NCBI GenBank assembly: GCA_002436405.1
Contig: DJLZ01000005.1
Location: forward strand, 603,464 to 667,463
From: Proteobacteria bacterium UBA6503
GTDB taxonomy: Bacteria > Pseudomonadota > Alphaproteobacteria > UBA1280 > UBA6503
Direction of reading: 5' to 3'
Length of the DNA stretch: 64,000 bases
Shown here: one piece after another, positions 25,875-35,142 of the stretch
How positions within the stretch are numbered: position 1 is the stretch's first letter
Layout: the number at the start of each line of letters is the position of its first letter
Translations under genes and position numbers: made by a program
The notes under the pieces: generated by a model
What the model was told of the DNA's origin: nothing
Seen by the model: only the letters and a program-made list of their open reading frames with translations
Database searches by the model: none

Positions 25875-27839
25875 ATGACCAACAACAGCAACGGGTACTT
25901 CCCCGCTGATCTGCCTGTCTTCAACCATGTTGAAGAGATTAATAAGGCAGTTCGCGAAAACCAGGTTTCCATCCTTACGGGTGAAACTGGCAGCGGTAAG
26001 ACCACGGGGATCGCACAGATCCTTTATCGGGCTGGCTATTCAGACATTCGCATCACGCAGCCGCGTATCACGGCAGCAACTTCGGTTGCTGAGTTCGTGG
26101 CATCGGCGCTTGGTGAAGATGTTGGCCAGACTGTTGGCTACATGTCGAGCCTGAACAAGTGCACTGGCAAGCAGACCAAGGTGGTTTTCATCACCGATGG
26201 CTTGCAGCTGGCGCAGGAAGTTCATGGCAACGGTATTTCGGACGGCGAAGACGCTGTCATCGTCATCGACGAACATCACGAGCGCAGCGAAAACATCGAC
26301 ACCTTGGTGGCGGTGCTGATCGAGCGTATCAAGCGTGGTGCGAAGTTCCGTCTGGTGTTCTCGTCGGCTACGGCTGATGTGGATCGCCTGCAGGCATGGC
26401 TTTCGCCGATGTTCGGCCACATTCCGCACATTCACGTGAGCGGACGGACCTTCCCCGTTACCGAAAATCTCATCCACCAGGATGCGGCATTCGATACGGC
26501 AGTGGAAGCCCTGATGGATCAGAAAAACGTCCTGGTGATTTTGCCGGGCGTTCGCCAGATCCTGACCTGGGTGGAAGGCTTCGAAACCTGTGGCCTCGAT
26601 GTTGAGGTACTGCCCTTGTACGCCGATCTTTCAAAGGAAGAGCGTGACAAGGTGTTCGTGACCGACTATCCGCGACCGAAGGTCGTGGTGGCTACGAACA
26701 TTGCGCAGACGTCGATTACCATTCCGGATCTGGATGTGGTGGTTGACCTTGGCCTCGAACGTCGCCCGACGGTCGACAAGTACGGCATTCCAGGTCTGGC
26801 CAAGTGCCTGACCTCGGTGGCTGACTGTGATCAGCGCAAGGGTCGTGCTGGCCGGGTTCGTCCCGGTGAGTCGTTCCTTTGCGGCACCCCCCGTGAACGG
26901 CGCCGGGCTTTCCCGGTTCCGGCCATCAACGCAAGCCAACTGGACGGTCTCGTCCTGCGGCTGGCACGTGGTCGGTTCACGCCTGAGCGGATGCAGTGGC
27001 TCGATGCCCCGAGCAAAGAGCAGCTGGAAGTGTCCCGCAAGCGTCTTCAGATGCTTGGTGCCCTGAACAAGGGTAACAAACTCACCAAGCTTGGTGAGGA
27101 AATGGTGACATTTCCGGTGGACCCGAACTATGCCCGCATGATTTGCGAAGCACAGCGTCGGGACGTCCTGGAAGATGTTCTTGTCATGGTAGCGGTGGCC
27201 AGCACTGGTCGCGCCATCTACGACACGCAGGATGAGTCGCTAGTTGCGCAGGCTAACGCCTACGACAGCGAGTTCATGCTGATGAAGGACATCTTCGTCG
27301 ACACTTACCGTGATCTGCAGATTGCGAACCCCCGCAACCCTGATGCGTGGCTGGAAGAACGTGGGATTATCCCGCGTCGTTTCCACCGTGCATATGACGT
27401 GTACCTCGACCTTTGTGAACGTACGGAAGTAACGCCGTTCACCGGCTTCAAGCCGATCACGAAGGAAAAGGACATGATCGCCTCCATCTTCAGCGGCCTT
27501 TGGGTCTACGGAGTGTGGCAGGTACAGGGACGCCACGGGGTGGACTTGGCGGGCAACCGTCGTCTGCTGTCGAACGAAGGCGCTATGCCTGAGGACGGCA
27601 AACTGATCGTTGGCGAACCCTTCAATCTCAACGAAGGTCGTGAACTTCAGCTTTACCTGCTTCAGCGGGTGACTGGGATCACGAAAAAGATCGTCAAGGA
27701 AGTGCTGCCCGGGGGCTGGAATGATGTTCCTTACCCGGCAGAACAGGCCGAACTGCAAAAGGTGTCTCAGCCGCCCCGCAAGGGGCGCAGTGGCAAAAAG
27801 TCTCTTGGTAACAAGGGCCGTAGCCGCAAACGCCGTTAA
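25875..27839 (+). CDS. DEAH-family ATP-dependent RNA helicase (HrpA/HrpB-like, short)
   Basis: 654 residues. Walker A GETGSGKT (36-43), motif II DEHH (132-135; the usual DEAH with Ala changed to His), motif III SAT, later TNIAQTSITIPD and motif VI QRKGRAGRV, then a winged-helix/ratchet region and a Lys/Arg-rich tail ending in RSRKRR. It is well short of HrpB (~800) and HrpA (~1300) and lacks their C-terminal extensions. Likely an RNA remodelling enzyme; the RNA target is unknown. GC-richer codon use than the chromosome around it suggests transfer, possibly from a phage or plasmid. Confidence 0.88.
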   Translation: MTNNSNGYFPADLPVFNHVEEINKAVRENQVSILTGETGSGKTTGIAQILYRAGYSDIRITQPRITAATSVAEFVASALGEDVGQTVGYMSSLNKCTGKQTKVVFITDGLQLAQEVHGNGISDGEDAVIVIDEHHERSENIDTLVAVLIERIKRGAKFRLVFSSATADVDRLQAWLSPMFGHIPHIHVSGRTFPVTENLIHQDAAFDTAVEALMDQKNVLVILPGVRQILTWVEGFETCGLDVEVLPLYADLSKEERDKVFVTDYPRPKVVVATNIAQTSITIPDLDVVVDLGLERRPTVDKYGIPGLAKCLTSVADCDQRKGRAGRVRPGESFLCGTPRERRRAFPVPAINASQLDGLVLRLARGRFTPERMQWLDAPSKEQLEVSRKRLQMLGALNKGNKLTKLGEEMVTFPVDPNYARMICEAQRRDVLEDVLVMVAVASTGRAIYDTQDESLVAQANAYDSEFMLMKDIFVDTYRDLQIANPRNPDAWLEERGIIPRRFHRAYDVYLDLCERTEVTPFTGFKPITKEKDMIASIFSGLWVYGVWQVQGRHGVDLAGNRRLLSNEGAMPEDGKLIVGEPFNLNEGRELQLYLLQRVTGITKKIVKEVLPGGWNDVPYPAEQAELQKVSQPPRKGRSGKKSLGNKGRSRKRR

Positions 27840-27846
27840 CGAATGA

Positions 27847-27880
27847 AAAGGCCCCCACAGCAATGTGGGGGCCTTTTTTA
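27847..27880 (+). terminator. Terminator of the helicase gene
   Basis: Perfect 13-bp stem AAAGGCCCCCACA / TGTGGGGGCCTTT, 4-nt loop, T run. Confidence 0.94.
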
Positions 27881-27891
27881 TATAGCTGCGC

Positions 27892-27988
27892 ATAAGCAAA
27901 GCTTATTTCTTGCTACAAGCTCTCAGCTTGACCGTCGGCAACCTCGGGCTTTGCCCTGCGGGATGCCGTCCTACCTGCTTTCGGCAGG
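27892..27988. other. Cluster of short perfect hairpins, possible structured RNA or palindromic repeat
   Basis: Four perfect small hairpins in under 100 bp: ATAAGC-AAA-GCTTAT (27892-27906), CAAGCT-CTC-AGCTTG (27916-27930), GGGC-TTT-GCCC (27946-27956) enclosed by CGGCA/TGCCG (27936-27940 / 27964-27968), and CCTGC-TTTCG-GCAGG (27974-27988). No ORF. It lies between the helicase terminator and the end of the convergent lipoprotein gene. It does not match tmRNA, SRP RNA, RNase P RNA or 6S RNA as far as I can tell. Confidence 0.55.
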
Positions 27989-28013
27989 AAGTGCCTTGCA
28001 AAAGGGTAATCAA

Positions 28014-28748
28014 TTACTCAGCAAAAACCTCGTTGCTAAGGCGCTTAGGATTGTCCTTAAGCTTTTGGTTATGCACTTCATAGCCTTGTGCGTTCAATGC
28101 ATCGTTCATAATTTCGAACGAAAGGTTACGCAACAACAGCTTCATGGTACGGCTCATGTCGTTCCAGTCTTCAGCTTCTGATGGCTGCTGCCCTGAAAAA
28201 CTTTGACGAATGGTCTCAAGTTCCATTTCGTATGGCTTATCCACAAGCACATTGCCTTGGCTATCACGTACATTCACATCAGCGGCAATGCGGGTGTAGT
28301 AGCGGCCAAATTTACCTGAAATAAAGTTACCGTTTAGAATACGCAAATCAATATCGCGTAGTTCAAACATAATTTCGCGCACTTGCGGGTTTGCCACATC
28401 ACGGTTAACGTTAAAGCTTTCTTCAATCACAGAGCGTACAAAGGCAGGCGCACTACCAGGCAAACGGTCTGGGTTGTAGGTGTGCAATACAATATGAGGC
28501 TCATAGCTTGAGTGTGCTTCTGGAATACGGTGGTCAACAAAACGACCCATGTTAAAGACAACATCTGTGCCTTTTAGGGCTTCACGCATATCTTCGCTGC
28601 GCTCTTCATAGGCATGGAAGAATGTTGAGGCATTTGCCGGAATCAAATCATGGCGGTACTCACCAAAGCAGGCTGTAAGGCCAATGCTTGCGATAACTGG
28701 CACAATGTACAATGTGGCTTTAGGCAATTTGAACATATGTCGGGTCAC
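28014..28748 (-). CDS. Lipoprotein of unknown function
   Basis: 244 residues from a GTG; an ATG four codons later is equally possible and neither has a clear Shine-Dalgarno. Lipobox LTAC (Cys27). The middle part (DIDLRILNGNF…RYYTRIAADVNVRDSQGNVL) looks like the beta-rich core of YajG-like lipoproteins, but this is weak. It is the last gene of the leftward rodZ-hisS-hemA-prfA-prmC block, separated from prmC by about 80 bp. Confidence 0.7.
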   Translation of the reverse strand: MTRHMFKLPKATLYIVPVIASIGLTACFGEYRHDLIPANASTFFHAYEERSEDMREALKGTDVVFNMGRFVDHRIPEAHSSYEPHIVLHTYNPDRLPGSAPAFVRSVIEESFNVNRDVANPQVREIMFELRDIDLRILNGNFISGKFGRYYTRIAADVNVRDSQGNVLVDKPYEMELETIRQSFSGQQPSEAEDWNDMSRTMKLLLRNLSFEIMNDALNAQGYEVHNQKLKDNPKRLSNEVFAE

Positions 28749-28829
28749 TTAATTAATTTTTATTACCTCATAAGCCTAGCATGGCTTTTAAGCCTGCATA
28801 AAGGGTTTAGCGCTGAATGGGTAATTTAT

Positions 28830-29684
28830 TTAAAGGCGGTGTGCTAAAACAACACGGTCGTGCTCGGCAAGGTCTTTTACGATAACGGCTGGGGTAAAGT
28901 TGCCGCTGTCTTTCAGCAGTTTTTTAAGGTCATCTGCTTGGTCGTATCCAATTTCAAAAGCAAGCAAGCCCCCTGCTTTTAGCTTTGCTGGCGCTTCGTC
29001 AATAATGTGGCGGTATGCGTCAAGCCCGTCATTGCCACCATCAAGGGCAAGGCTAGGCTCGTGGTGCGCAACGTCACGCATCAAGTTGGGGATATCATCG
29101 GTACGGATGTACGGCGGGTTTGACACAATAACGTCAAAACCATCTTCGCTTACATTATCAAACCAGCTACTAGCACGCAGCGTTAGGCGGTCGTCTAGGT
29201 TATTGGCCTCGGCATTTTCCTCAGCGCAAGCAAGTGCATCAGGGCTTACATCAACCCCTAGCCCTTTGGCATTTGGCATTTCATGTAGCAGGCTTAGAAT
29301 AATAGCGCCTGTGCCCACACCTAACTCAAGGATGTTAAGTTCAGCGTTACGGTCTTTATGAATATCAAGAATAGCCTCAACCAAGCTTTCAGTATCAGGG
29401 CGCGGAATAAGCACACCTTTACGTACTTTAAGGTCAAACTCCCAAAAGCCCTTTTCGCCTAGAATGTAGGCCATAGGCTCTGCCTTTTCACGGCGGCCTA
29501 CGAGGTTATCAAACTTTGAGTACTCTTCACTGGTCAGTGGTTCTTTAGGGGTGGCATACACGCCAATACGGTCTTTACCCGTTACATGGCAAAGCAACAG
29601 CAGTGCATCAAGCTCAGGCGTTGTGCTGCCTGATTCTTTTAGGCGGCTTGCCGTCTCGATAAGGGCTTGTTGGTATGTAAGCAC
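28830..29684 (-). CDS. prmC: Release factor glutamine methyltransferase PrmC (HemK)
   Basis: 284 residues. N-terminal helical domain, then a class I SAM fold (ELGVGTGAIILSLL) and the catalytic NPPY motif (VIVSNPPYI) that holds the glutamine of the GGQ loop. It methylates RF1 and RF2. It lies 11 nt downstream of prfA, its substrate gene. Confidence 0.97.
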   Translation of the reverse strand: MLTYQQALIETASRLKESGSTTPELDALLLLCHVTGKDRIGVYATPKEPLTSEEYSKFDNLVGRREKAEPMAYILGEKGFWEFDLKVRKGVLIPRPDTESLVEAILDIHKDRNAELNILELGVGTGAIILSLLHEMPNAKGLGVDVSPDALACAEENAEANNLDDRLTLRASSWFDNVSEDGFDVIVSNPPYIRTDDIPNLMRDVAHHEPSLALDGGNDGLDAYRHIIDEAPAKLKAGGLLAFEIGYDQADDLKKLLKDSGNFTPAVIVKDLAEHDRVVLAHRL

Positions 29685-29695
29685 CCTTAACCTTC

Positions 29696-30772
29696 TTACT
29701 CTTCTAGTGAAGAAAGCTTAGCCATTTGGTCTTCACGGATAAGGCTGTTAAACATTTCGTCCAAGTCGCCGTTCATGAAGTTGCTAAGGTTATGCAGGGT
29801 AAGGTTGATGCGGTGATCCGAAATACGCCCCTGCGGGTAGTTGTATGTACGGATACGCTCACTACGGTCGCCCGAGCCCACTTGGCTCTTACGGTCGGCC
29901 GCACGCTCGCTATCAACGATGGCACGTTCGTGGTCAAGCACACGGGCTAGAAGAATCTTCATACCCTTCTCTTTGTTCTTGTGCTGCGACTTTTCATCTT
30001 GGCTACTTACCACAATACCTGTTGGCAAGTGGGTAATACGTACGGCCGAGTCGGTCGTGTTCACTGACTGACCACCAGGGCCTGACGCACGGAATACATC
30101 AATACGAATGTCTTTAGCTTCAATGTTCACGTCAACCTCTTCCGCTTCAGGAAGTACCGCTACAGTACAAGCCGAGGTATGAATACGGCCTTGGGTTTCA
30201 GTGTCGGGCACACGCTGCACACGGTGCACGCCAGATTCAAACTTCATTTTTGCAAATACGCCTGGGCCCGCAATGTTGGCTACAATCTCACGGATACCGC
30301 CAAGGGCAGTCTCAGTACGTGAAAGTTCTTCAACCTTCCAGCGGTTTTTCTCGGCGTACATTGAGTACATACGGAACATATCAGCCGCAAACAGCGCAGC
30401 TTCATCACCGCCCGTACCAGCACGAATTTCAATAATAACGTTTTTGTCATCCGCGGCATCTTTCGGGATAAGGGCAAGCTTAAGCTCTTCTTCCGCAGCA
30501 GGGATTTTCTTTTGCAAAGCGCCAAGTTCCATCTCGGCCATTTCGGCCATCTCAGCGTCTGAGCCATCTTCAATCATTTCATTAAGGTCATCACGCTCTT
30601 TAAGCAGTTCGCGGTACACCTTAAATTTATCAACAACTGGTGTAAGTTCAGCGTATTCCTTGTTCAGGCTCGTGAACTTTTCCATGTCGTTTGTTGCCTC
30701 TGGCTGGCTAAGCTCTACGGCTAGCTTCTTATGGCGTGCTTCAATGGCTTCTAGTTTAGGTAGGATATTCAT
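29696..30772 (-). CDS. prfA: Peptide chain release factor 1
   Basis: 358 residues. Codon-recognition tripeptide P-D-T in RVPDTETQGRIHTSA (RF1 type, not the SPF of RF2) and the catalytic loop GPGGQSVN. It terminates translation at UAA and UAG, so UAG is a normal stop here, which bears on the broken lipase copy. It is followed directly by prmC. Confidence 0.98.
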   Translation of the reverse strand: MNILPKLEAIEARHKKLAVELSQPEATNDMEKFTSLNKEYAELTPVVDKFKVYRELLKERDDLNEMIEDGSDAEMAEMAEMELGALQKKIPAAEEELKLALIPKDAADDKNVIIEIRAGTGGDEAALFAADMFRMYSMYAEKNRWKVEELSRTETALGGIREIVANIAGPGVFAKMKFESGVHRVQRVPDTETQGRIHTSACTVAVLPEAEEVDVNIEAKDIRIDVFRASGPGGQSVNTTDSAVRITHLPTGIVVSSQDEKSQHKNKEKGMKILLARVLDHERAIVDSERAADRKSQVGSGDRSERIRTYNYPQGRISDHRINLTLHNLSNFMNGDLDEMFNSLIREDQMAKLSSLEE

Positions 30773-30788
30773 GACTCTTCAACGTCCG

Positions 30789-32015
30789 TTAAAAGTTAGT
30801 ATCGTTTGTAAAAATGTCTTCTAGTGCGGCGGCAGTTTGTTTATCTAGCTCGCCTCGGCGCACAGCTGAAACTGGTGCGTGTAGTAGCTTGTTTACAAGC
30901 AGTCGGGTTGCTTCTTCAGCGTCCAAGTTCTTGCTCAAAACATCTTCACGTGCTTGGTAAAAATATTCACGTAACACTTTGATTGTATTTGACTGTTGGC
31001 GCGCAGTAAGCCACTGCATAAACACACCAACCTCTTGGTCTACAATCGCCTCAGCTTCAACTTTAGCTTGGTTGCGCTTCTTCTGCGCTTTAGCCGCAAG
31101 CTGGCCTAGGCTATCAAGATCATACACGTAGCAGTTCTCTTGCTCGTGAATCATTGGGTCAACGTCACGTGGCATGGCCATATCAACAAACAGCAATGGC
31201 TGCTGATTACGTTTTACCATCGCAGCGTGGGCCATCTCGGCTGATACCACATAGGTTTTACTGCCTGTACTTGTTAGCACAATATCGGCACGGCTTAGAG
31301 CTTCGGCCATATCATCAAAGGCAATAACATTGGCATCAAAACGAGTGGCAAGGTTTTGCGCACGTTCTGGGCTGCGGTTACACACTAAAATATCAGTTAC
31401 GCCAGCCGCTTTAAGGTGTTGGGCGGCATTCTCGCACATTTCCCCTGCCCCAATAAGCAGAACGGTTGTGTTTTTCATGCTACCGTAAATGTTTTCAGCA
31501 AGGCGCACAGCAACCGATGCCACTGAAACAGCCTCACGGGCGATAGCAGTCTCGGTGCGAACACGCTTACCAACCTTAAAGGCCGTGCTTGCAAAGCGGT
31601 CAAGGAATGGGCCTGCAAAGCCTTTATCAAGGCTTGTTTTGTAGGCTTGCTTCATCTGCCCCAAAATTTGAGGCTCACCCACCACCATTGAATTAAGTGA
31701 TGCCGCTACGCCAAAACCATGGCGCACCATTTTAAGGCCTGTTTTATGGAACATATGATGCTGTAGGTCTTGCGCTTTAATACCTGCCATATCCGCTAGG
31801 CGGTATGTTAGCGCATCGCTATGGCCATCGTTTAGGCCATGGCCGTAAACCTCAAAACGGTTACAGGTTGAAAGCACCATGCTTTCTTCGATACCAAGAT
31901 TTTTCAGGTGATGACTTACATCGTCTGACGACACTTTAGCCAGCGCTTCACGCAGCTCAAGTGGGCAGGTATCGTGCTGTACCCCCCATACAAAGCTATT
32001 TGGCTGTGTCATCAT
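30789..32015 (-). CDS. hemA: Glutamyl-tRNA reductase
   Basis: 408 residues. Catalytic Cys in LSTCNRFEVY, NADPH domain with LLIGAGEMCENAA, and a dimerisation domain at the C-terminus. It starts tetrapyrrole synthesis by the C5 route from glutamyl-tRNA, not the ALA synthase route common in alphaproteobacteria. Two adjacent Met codons make the exact start uncertain by one residue. It sits between hisS and prfA. Confidence 0.96.
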   Translation of the reverse strand: MMTQPNSFVWGVQHDTCPLELREALAKVSSDDVSHHLKNLGIEESMVLSTCNRFEVYGHGLNDGHSDALTYRLADMAGIKAQDLQHHMFHKTGLKMVRHGFGVAASLNSMVVGEPQILGQMKQAYKTSLDKGFAGPFLDRFASTAFKVGKRVRTETAIAREAVSVASVAVRLAENIYGSMKNTTVLLIGAGEMCENAAQHLKAAGVTDILVCNRSPERAQNLATRFDANVIAFDDMAEALSRADIVLTSTGSKTYVVSAEMAHAAMVKRNQQPLLFVDMAMPRDVDPMIHEQENCYVYDLDSLGQLAAKAQKKRNQAKVEAEAIVDQEVGVFMQWLTARQQSNTIKVLREYFYQAREDVLSKNLDAEEATRLLVNKLLHAPVSAVRRGELDKQTAAALEDIFTNDTNF

Positions 32016-32036
32016 TGTTCAGATTAACCTTAAACG

Positions 32037-33335
32037 TTATTTCTTGCTTACAAAGGCTACAACGTCGCCAAATGGCACAGTTGTTTGGTCGCCTGTTTCC
32101 ATGTTCTTCACGCCGCACTCGCCTTTTTCTACTTCATCTTCACCGATGATAATGGTCCAGTTGGCGTTGGCTTTATCAGCCTTTTTAAACTGGCTCTTGA
32201 AGCTTGTTTCTTCAAGGGGCATTGCAACTGTATGGCCCTCAGCACGTAGGTCTTCGCTCACCTTAATAGCGGCGTTACGGGCATTTTCACCCATGGCAAC
32301 AATCGCAATTGGGCGTGGCAGGTCAGGCAGTGCAGGCATAAGCGCTTCTAGGCGTTCCATGCCTGAGCCAAAACCAATAGCTGGCACATCGTCGCCGCCC
32401 ATTTGGCCAATAAGGCCGTTGTAGCGGCCACCCGATAGCACCTGACTTTGCGCACCTAGTGCATCGCTGTGAACTTCAAATACGGTATGGCTGTAGTAAT
32501 CAAGGCCACGCACAAGGTTTGGGTTGTGCTTCCACTTAATGCCTAGGGCATCAAGGCCTGTTTTTACAGCATCAAAGTGCTTTGTTGATTCTTCTGAAAG
32601 GTAGTTATGCATTTGCGGTGCTTCTGAAACAATCGCAATGTCTTCCGGCGCTTTTGAGTCCAACACACGTAGTGGGTTGCGCTCTAGGCGAATTTTTGAA
32701 TCTTCTGAAAGCTTATCAGCATGCGGGCGCAGGTAATCAAGCAAAGCTTCGCGGTAGCGCATGCGGTCGGTTTGGTCACCCAGTGAGTTTAGCTCAACGT
32801 ATAGGTCTTGCCCTACGCCAATGGCTGTCAAAAAGCGGAAGGCCATGCTCAGTAGTTCTACTTCAGCCATAGGGTCAGCAATACCAAAAATCTCAGCGCC
32901 TACTTGGTGGTGCTGGCGCATACGGCCCTTTTGTGGGCGTTCGTAACGGAACATAGGTGTGCTGACGTAACAAACCTTAAGCGGTAGGTCTTTCTTCATA
33001 CCGTTTGAGTAGTAGGCACGTACAACGGGGGCTGTGCCTTCAGGGCGTAGTGTAAGGCTTTCGCCGCCACGGTCTTCAAAGTTGTACATTTCTTTGGTCA
33101 CGATGTCGGTGCTATCGCCAACGTTACGGCTAAAGATTTCGGTAAATTCAAAAATAGGTGTACGGATTTCACCAAAACCATAACGGCCAAACACATCAAG
33201 TGCAGTTTCTTCAATATGACGGAAGCGACGCGCAGTCTCTGGTAACAGATCATGGGTACCGCGTGCCGGTTGCAATAGTTGGCGCGCGCTCTTAGCGTCT
33301 TGTTTATTGGCGGCAGTTTGTTGCACTGTGCTCAT
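32037..33335 (-). CDS. hisS: Histidyl-tRNA synthetase
   Basis: 432 residues. Class II synthetase: motif 2 around FRYERPQKGRMRQHHQ, His-specific motifs LVRGLDYYSHTVFEV and GGRYNGLIGQMGG, motif 3 GFGSGMERLEAL, and a C-terminal anticodon domain. Charges tRNA-His. It is 40 nt downstream of the rodZ-like gene and 21 nt upstream of hemA. Confidence 0.97.
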   Translation of the reverse strand: MSTVQQTAANKQDAKSARQLLQPARGTHDLLPETARRFRHIEETALDVFGRYGFGEIRTPIFEFTEIFSRNVGDSTDIVTKEMYNFEDRGGESLTLRPEGTAPVVRAYYSNGMKKDLPLKVCYVSTPMFRYERPQKGRMRQHHQVGAEIFGIADPMAEVELLSMAFRFLTAIGVGQDLYVELNSLGDQTDRMRYREALLDYLRPHADKLSEDSKIRLERNPLRVLDSKAPEDIAIVSEAPQMHNYLSEESTKHFDAVKTGLDALGIKWKHNPNLVRGLDYYSHTVFEVHSDALGAQSQVLSGGRYNGLIGQMGGDDVPAIGFGSGMERLEALMPALPDLPRPIAIVAMGENARNAAIKVSEDLRAEGHTVAMPLEETSFKSQFKKADKANANWTIIIGEDEVEKGECGVKNMETGDQTTVPFGDVVAFVSKK

Positions 33336-33375
33336 AGGTCTTTTCCGTCTTTTATTAATTTATAGGTTCATGCGC

Positions 33376-34557
33376 TTAGTAGCGGTCAGGAACACTCTCT
33401 TCTTGTATCACAACAGAGGGTACTTCAACAATTGCCTTTTGGGCTTGAGTCTCTGGTTCAGGCGCTGTCTTCGGCTTTGTTGGTAGCTTAATGTTTACCT
33501 CTTGGAAGACACCTTGTGGGTAGTAAATATTGTTTAGGTACTCTGGATTCAATGAAAGGCCACGTACACGACGGTCAATAATACCGCTTACGCCTTTACG
33601 TTCACCATTCACGTAAACAATCAATGCAGGGGGTAGGCCTACGTCTAGTAGTAGGTCATCTTCATTAGGCACAGCATATTCTTCCCCTGCCACAAGTACC
33701 TTTGCAAATACAGGGAGCGATGCCCCTTCTCGGTATACTGATACCCATACATCATCCACAGCCTTAAGCACTACTGGGGTTGAAGCTTCAATAGCGGCTG
33801 GGGCTTCCATTGTAGGTTCGTACTGGGTTGCCGTTTGTAGAGGTTTCTCTTCTACAGCATCCAGGTTAATCGGGCGGTCAAAAGCTGTTGCGGGCTGAGC
33901 TTCAGTTGCCTTTGGCTTCATAATGTCAGGCATGGCGTTATAGCCATCAGTTTCTGGTACTGCGGCATTAGGGCCAATCACATCGTGGCTTGGGCGGTCA
34001 ACCGTCCACCAGATAGCACCCATCAAAACAACAACCAGCAGTGAGGCGAAGATAACCTTCATGGTTGGCAGTGCGCCCTGCTCTACCGGTGTTGGCAGTG
34101 TAAGAGTTGTTTTCTCTTCTGTTTGTAGGTAACGGCCAAGGTCTGAAAGCAGGTCTTGTGCATCAAGCTCCAGCACTTGGGCGTAAATACGAATAAAGCC
34201 ACGTACGTATACAAGCTCAGGCAGTTCTTCAAATCGGTTTTGTTCTAGCGCCTCTAGGGTTTCAGCACGAATCTGGGTTTTACGTGCCGCTTGGCTCAAT
34301 GTCATCTTTTGGGCTTTACGGGCACGTTCAAGGCGGCGGCCAATATCTAGGGCGTCTAGCAGGTCGCCTTGGTTTTCATCAACTGTTTTCTTTGACTTTT
34401 GAGCAGCTACCTTTTTAGTGGCAACCTTTTTAGCAGTAGTCTTCTTAGCCACAGGCTTTTTAGCATCTGGCTTTTTAGGGGCCTGCTTCTTGCTAGCCTC
34501 TGGCTTAGCAGTGGTTGCTTTTGCGGCTTTAGGTTTTTTAGCTTTTTCGTCAGTCAT
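33376..34557 (-). CDS. rodZ: RodZ-like helix-turn-helix membrane protein with Lys/Ala/Pro-rich N-terminal tail
   Basis: 393 residues. A highly basic, repetitive Lys/Ala/Pro/Thr tail (about residues 4-55), then a Cro/XRE-like HTH (LERARKAQKMTLSQAARKTQ…), one membrane helix near 170-190, and a periplasmic beta domain (DVWVSVYREGASLPVF…). This is the RodZ layout, a protein that links MreB filaments to the cell wall machinery; the histone-H1-like tail is not part of normal RodZ. It lies upstream of hisS as in many bacteria, although ispG is missing between them. Confidence 0.82.
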   Translation of the reverse strand: MTDEKAKKPKAAKATTAKPEASKKQAPKKPDAKKPVAKKTTAKKVATKKVAAQKSKKTVDENQGDLLDALDIGRRLERARKAQKMTLSQAARKTQIRAETLEALEQNRFEELPELVYVRGFIRIYAQVLELDAQDLLSDLGRYLQTEEKTTLTLPTPVEQGALPTMKVIFASLLVVVLMGAIWWTVDRPSHDVIGPNAAVPETDGYNAMPDIMKPKATEAQPATAFDRPINLDAVEEKPLQTATQYEPTMEAPAAIEASTPVVLKAVDDVWVSVYREGASLPVFAKVLVAGEEYAVPNEDDLLLDVGLPPALIVYVNGERKGVSGIIDRRVRGLSLNPEYLNNIYYPQGVFQEVNIKLPTKPKTAPEPETQAQKAIVEVPSVVIQEESVPDRY

Positions 34558-34693
34558 CAGAATCTTGATTTATTAGTTATTTGCTGAGCCTTTATGGAAG
34601 GCAAATTTTGAATGCATTTATCATACGATAAGATAAGCAGAAATTAAACGTTCACCACCCCTAAAACAATAAAAATTTCAATAAATTGGCAAT

Positions 34694-34727
34694 AAAAAAA
34701 GTGCCACGGCATTACCATGGCACTTTT
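34694..34727 (-). terminator. Terminator of rpsU
   Basis: Minus-strand stem AAAGTGCCATGG / CCGTGGCACTTT with one mismatch, followed by TTTTTTATTG. Confidence 0.88.
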
Positions 34728-34759
34728 AAAGCCTTTGCGGCCTTTCAGACTAGCAATAA

Positions 34760-34960
34760 CTAGCGTGAGCGGCGACGCTTAGATTCGGTTTTACGAATCC
34801 GACGTGAGGCCTCGATCTTCTCGCGACGACGTTTCTCAGAAGGCTTTTCAAAGAAACGGCGTTTTTTAATTTCACGGAAGAAACCTTCGCGGTTCAGCTT
34901 TTTCTTAAGCTGGCGAATGGCCTGCTCTACGTTATTGTCGTTTACATCAATACGTACCAC
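34760..34960 (-). CDS. rpsU: Small ribosomal subunit protein bS21
   Basis: 66 residues: MVRIDVNDNNVEQAIRQLKKK then the Arg/Lys-rich tail, typical bS21. It binds late near the anti-Shine-Dalgarno region of 16S rRNA. It stands as its own unit, with a terminator downstream. Confidence 0.97.
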   Translation of the reverse strand: MVRIDVNDNNVEQAIRQLKKKLNREGFFREIKKRRFFEKPSEKRRREKIEASRRIRKTESKRRRSR

Positions 34961-35044
34961 GACAAATCACCCCTTTCAAAAGGTAGTAGGTTAATGTTTT
35001 GTTTTTAAAGCACCTTGCCATAAAAACTTAACAGACATTAGATA

Positions 35045-35084
35045 TGCCTCAAAAAAAGCTTAATCTCAAGCGTTTTTTTAGGCA
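35045..35084. repeat. Long imperfect inverted repeat between rpsU and ubiG
   Basis: TGCCTC-A7-GCTT (35045-35061) pairs with AAGC-G-T7-AGGCA (35068-35084) over 17 bp with two mismatches, and a 6-nt loop. It lies in the divergent promoter region. It could be a regulator site or a terminator-like hairpin; on the plus strand the long T run is inside the stem. Confidence 0.5.
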
Positions 35085-35142
35085 CAATAGAGGCGCGCAC
35101 ATTTTAAAACATGTAAATTAAAGAACAAGAAAGCCCGCCGCA

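Noticed and set aside
16000..28000. The accessory region as an integrated prophage
   Set aside because: No integrase, transposase, capsid, tail, portal or terminase genes and no flanking direct repeats were found, and host-like genes are interleaved. Foreign codon use alone is not enough.
27892..28013. A tmRNA, SRP RNA, 6S RNA or RNase P RNA gene at the hairpin cluster
   Set aside because: None of the conserved cores (for example GGAAGCAGC-type SRP tetraloop region or a tag frame) is present.
29696..30772. The P-D-T tripeptide of RF1 as a sign of changed stop codon reading
   Set aside because: The middle position of the PxT motif varies among normal RF1 proteins, so it gives no evidence for UAG recoding.
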